In this document: one piece after another, positions 46,089-47,673 of the stretch
How the letters are laid out: each line of letters opens with the position of its first letter
Numbering within the stretch: position 1 is the first letter of the stretch
Source: Bordetella parapertussis
GTDB lineage: Bacteria; Pseudomonadota; Gammaproteobacteria; Burkholderiales; Burkholderiaceae_C
Assembly (NCBI GenBank): GCA_945861305.1
Contig: CAMATW010000021.1
Location: 1-47,673 of the forward strand
Direction: 5' to 3'
Length of the DNA stretch: 47,673 bases
Notes under the pieces: generated by a model
Databases searched by the model: none
What the model was told of the DNA's origin: nothing
Seen by the model: only the letters and a program-made list of their open reading frames with translations
Position numbers and translations under genes: made by a program

Positions 46089-46754
46089 ATGGTCAGTAAA
46101 GCGCCGCGTCAAACCGCCGAGCGCATTGTGGCCAGCGCTTTGGGCTTGTTCAACCGCTTTGGCGAGCCCAATGTGGCAGCCACCATGGTGGCTGCCGACC
46201 TTGGGATCAGCCCAGGTAATTTGTACTACCACTACCCAGGCAAGGAAGATATCGTCAACCACTTGTTTGGCCAATACCATCTCGACTTGCACGACTTGCT
46301 GCCCGCTGCGCAAGACGTCAAAGACTTGGAAGACGCTTGGTTTTTCTTGCATTCCATGTTTGAGTTGGTGTGGCGCTACCGGTTCTTGTACCGCGACTTG
46401 AACGATTTGCTCAGCAAATACCGCCAACTTGAGCAAGCACTGAAACAGGTGCTGGCCGATAAACATGCGGCTTTTTTAACTTTGCTTGGGTGTTTGAGCG
46501 ACAAGGGCTGGCTGACGCAAAACCCCACCGAGCGCGAGAGTAGCGCCACGCACATGCTGGTCATGCTGACCTGGTGGCTGAGCTATGAATATGTGCGCGA
46601 CCCTCGCCATGCCTTGGAAGACGCCAACGCGCAAGGCGGTGTATCACGAGGTGCGCAGCAAGTGCTGGGATTGCTGCTGCCCTATTTGCAGTCCCAACCC
46701 AAAGCGCAGTTGCTGGCTTTGCTGCAGATGTACAACCCGCCGGCCAGCGCCTGA
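46089..46754 (+). CDS. TetR family regulator (PhaD-like)
   Basis: 221 residues. The TetR HTH occupies about 8-52 (AERIVASALGLFNRFGEPNVAATMVAADLGISPGNLYYHYPGK). A helical ligand domain follows, with WRYRFLYRDLNDLLSKY typical of the PhaD-like subgroup that controls phasin genes in pseudomonads. Co-directional with, and 6 bases after, the phasin gene, so it probably regulates PHA granule formation; this is inferred from pairing. Confidence 0.85.
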   Translation: MVSKAPRQTAERIVASALGLFNRFGEPNVAATMVAADLGISPGNLYYHYPGKEDIVNHLFGQYHLDLHDLLPAAQDVKDLEDAWFFLHSMFELVWRYRFLYRDLNDLLSKYRQLEQALKQVLADKHAAFLTLLGCLSDKGWLTQNPTERESSATHMLVMLTWWLSYEYVRDPRHALEDANAQGGVSRGAQQVLGLLLPYLQSQPKAQLLALLQMYNPPASA

Positions 46755-46763
46755 GTGATTTTT

Positions 46764-47673
46764 TTAAGCTGGGGCTAAAAACTGCTCAACCATGCGCACC
46801 CAAACCGTACCGCCTAGGGGAATCAGATCGTCGTTGAAGTCATAGCTGGGGTTATGCAAAGTGCAAGGACCCCCGCCATGGCCCATTTCGCGATGCTGGC
46901 CTTCGCCGTTGGCGATGAAGAAATAGGTGCCAGGTTTTTCCAACAACATATAAGAGAAATCTTCCGATCCCATGGTAGGTTCTTGCGTGAGCACGTTGTC
47001 CGCGCCCACGATGTCAGCCAACACTGAACGGGTGAATTCGGCCTCTTTGGGGTGGTTGATGGTAGGTGGGTAGTTACGCACAAACGCGAATTCGCAAGTG
47101 GCTTCATGGGCGGCGCTGACGTGTTCTGCAATGGTTCGCATACGCCGCTCGATAAGGTCGAGCATCTCCACCGTGAAGGTGCGCACCGTGCCTTGCAGCT
47201 CACAGCTGTTGGCCACCACATTGGTCGCGTCACCCGCGTGGATCATGGTGACCGAAATGACGCCGGCATCGATGGGCTTCAAGTTGCGCGACACAATGGT
47301 TTGAAAAGCTTGCACCATTTCGCAGGCGATGGGTACGGGGTCTATGCCGTTGTGAGGCAAAGCGGCGTGACAGCCTTTGCCGCGGATGGTGATTTTGAAC
47401 TCGTTGCTGGACGCCATCACCGGCCCCGCGCTTACCGCCAAAGTGCCCACGGGCATGCCCGGCCAGTTGTGCAGACCGAACACTGCATCCACAGGAAATT
47501 GCTTGAACAAACCGTCTTTGATCATCTCGCGAGCGCCGCCGCCGCCTTCTTCGGCAGGCTGGAAGATCAGCACCACGGTGCCATCGAAATTTTTATGCTT
47601 GGCCAAATGCTGCGCCGCTGCCAACAACATGGCGGTATGACCATCGTGACCGCAGGCGTGCATCTTGCCGGGG
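46764..47673 (-). CDS. M20D amidohydrolase (hippurate hydrolase-like), 5' end outside window
   Basis: Zinc-dependent amidohydrolase/peptidase. The visible part is the C-terminal 303 residues. Metal-site HACGHDGHTAM is at the truncated left end, preceded by PGK running off the window. FQPAEEGGGGAREMI follows, then the dimerisation domain KGCHAALPHNGIDPV and the final TMGSEDFSYMLLEKPG. Members remove acyl groups from amino acids (hippurate, N-acyl amino acids, IAA conjugates). It faces the TetR gene convergently, 9 bases apart. Start codon not visible. Confidence 0.92.
   Translation of the reverse strand, partial: PGKMHACGHDGHTAMLLAAAQHLAKHKNFDGTVVLIFQPAEEGGGGAREMIKDGLFKQFPVDAVFGLHNWPGMPVGTLAVSAGPVMASSNEFKITIRGKGCHAALPHNGIDPVPIACEMVQAFQTIVSRNLKPIDAGVISVTMIHAGDATNVVANSCELQGTVRTFTVEMLDLIERRMRTIAEHVSAAHEATCEFAFVRNYPPTINHPKEAEFTRSVLADIVGADNVLTQEPTMGSEDFSYMLLEKPGTYFFIANGEGQHREMGHGGGPCTLHNPSYDFNDDLIPLGGTVWVRMVEQFLAPA

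Overview
The window comes from a betaproteobacterial chromosome, most likely order Burkholderiales and close to Comamonadaceae such as Limnohabitans or Rhodoferax. The evidence is gene order (slmA next to argB, an SDR-folB-ttcA run, two LpxL-type genes divergent from metK), protein character (H-NS with a YRDP...W.GRGR..W core, a phasin beside a TetR gene), CIRCE control of groESL, and a remnant of a photosynthetic reaction-centre cytochrome gene. Assignment below order level is inference. Almost all of it is dense, ordinary chromosomal coding sequence. No tRNA, rRNA, CRISPR array, insertion sequence or prophage was seen.

Layout. 1-4.9 kb: edge of a signal-peptide gene, engB, an alpha/beta hydrolase, two lipid A acyltransferases, and metK behind a structured leader. 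4.9-8.4 kb (minus): AlkB-type alkane monooxygenase, dihaem cytochrome c and a PQQ alcohol dehydrogenase carrying the Asp pair typical of lanthanide enzymes, a plausible alkane-to-aldehyde route. 8.6-9.9 kb: convergent exported ankyrin and HExxH proteins. 10-12.2 kb: groES-groEL. 12.2-14.2 kb: an MNT/HEPN toxin-antitoxin pair, a pufC remnant and chaN. 14.5-17.7 kb: transaldolase, an NDUFA9-like SDR and cca. 17.7-26.5 kb (minus): an MdtABC-type RND pump with its outer-membrane channel, four genes joined by ATGA overlaps. 26.6-29.9 kb: DUF2905, a MidA-like methyltransferase, then folM-like, folB and ttcA.

29.9-38.4 kb is a divergent catabolic island. On the minus strand lie two SDR dehydrogenases, an FAH-family hydrolase and a dihaem DUF1111 protein; on the plus strand a three-part TRAP transporter and a UxaA-family dehydratase. 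Together they suggest uptake of a (deoxy)sugar acid, dehydration, oxidation to a diketo acid and hydrolytic cleavage. 38.4-40.6 kb: slmA, argB and an H-NS gene with AT-rich upstream DNA. 40.6-41.4 kb: an orphan beta-barrel-like gene. 41.4-45.6 kb (minus): RfaH/NusG-like factor, UppS, NYN-domain protein, RfbB and RfbD, a surface-polysaccharide set. 45.7-47.7 kb: phasin, TetR regulator and an M20 amidohydrolase cut by the window edge.

The best lead for something undescribed is the metK leader: three consecutive hairpins, then a fourth whose loop contains CTCCT, complementary to the metK Shine-Dalgarno AGGAG. This is the geometry of an SD-sequestering pseudoknot riboswitch. Others are the lanthanide-type dehydrogenase behind an internal terminator, the pufC relic fused to the chaN 5' end, and the RfaH-UppS-NYN-RfbBD set.
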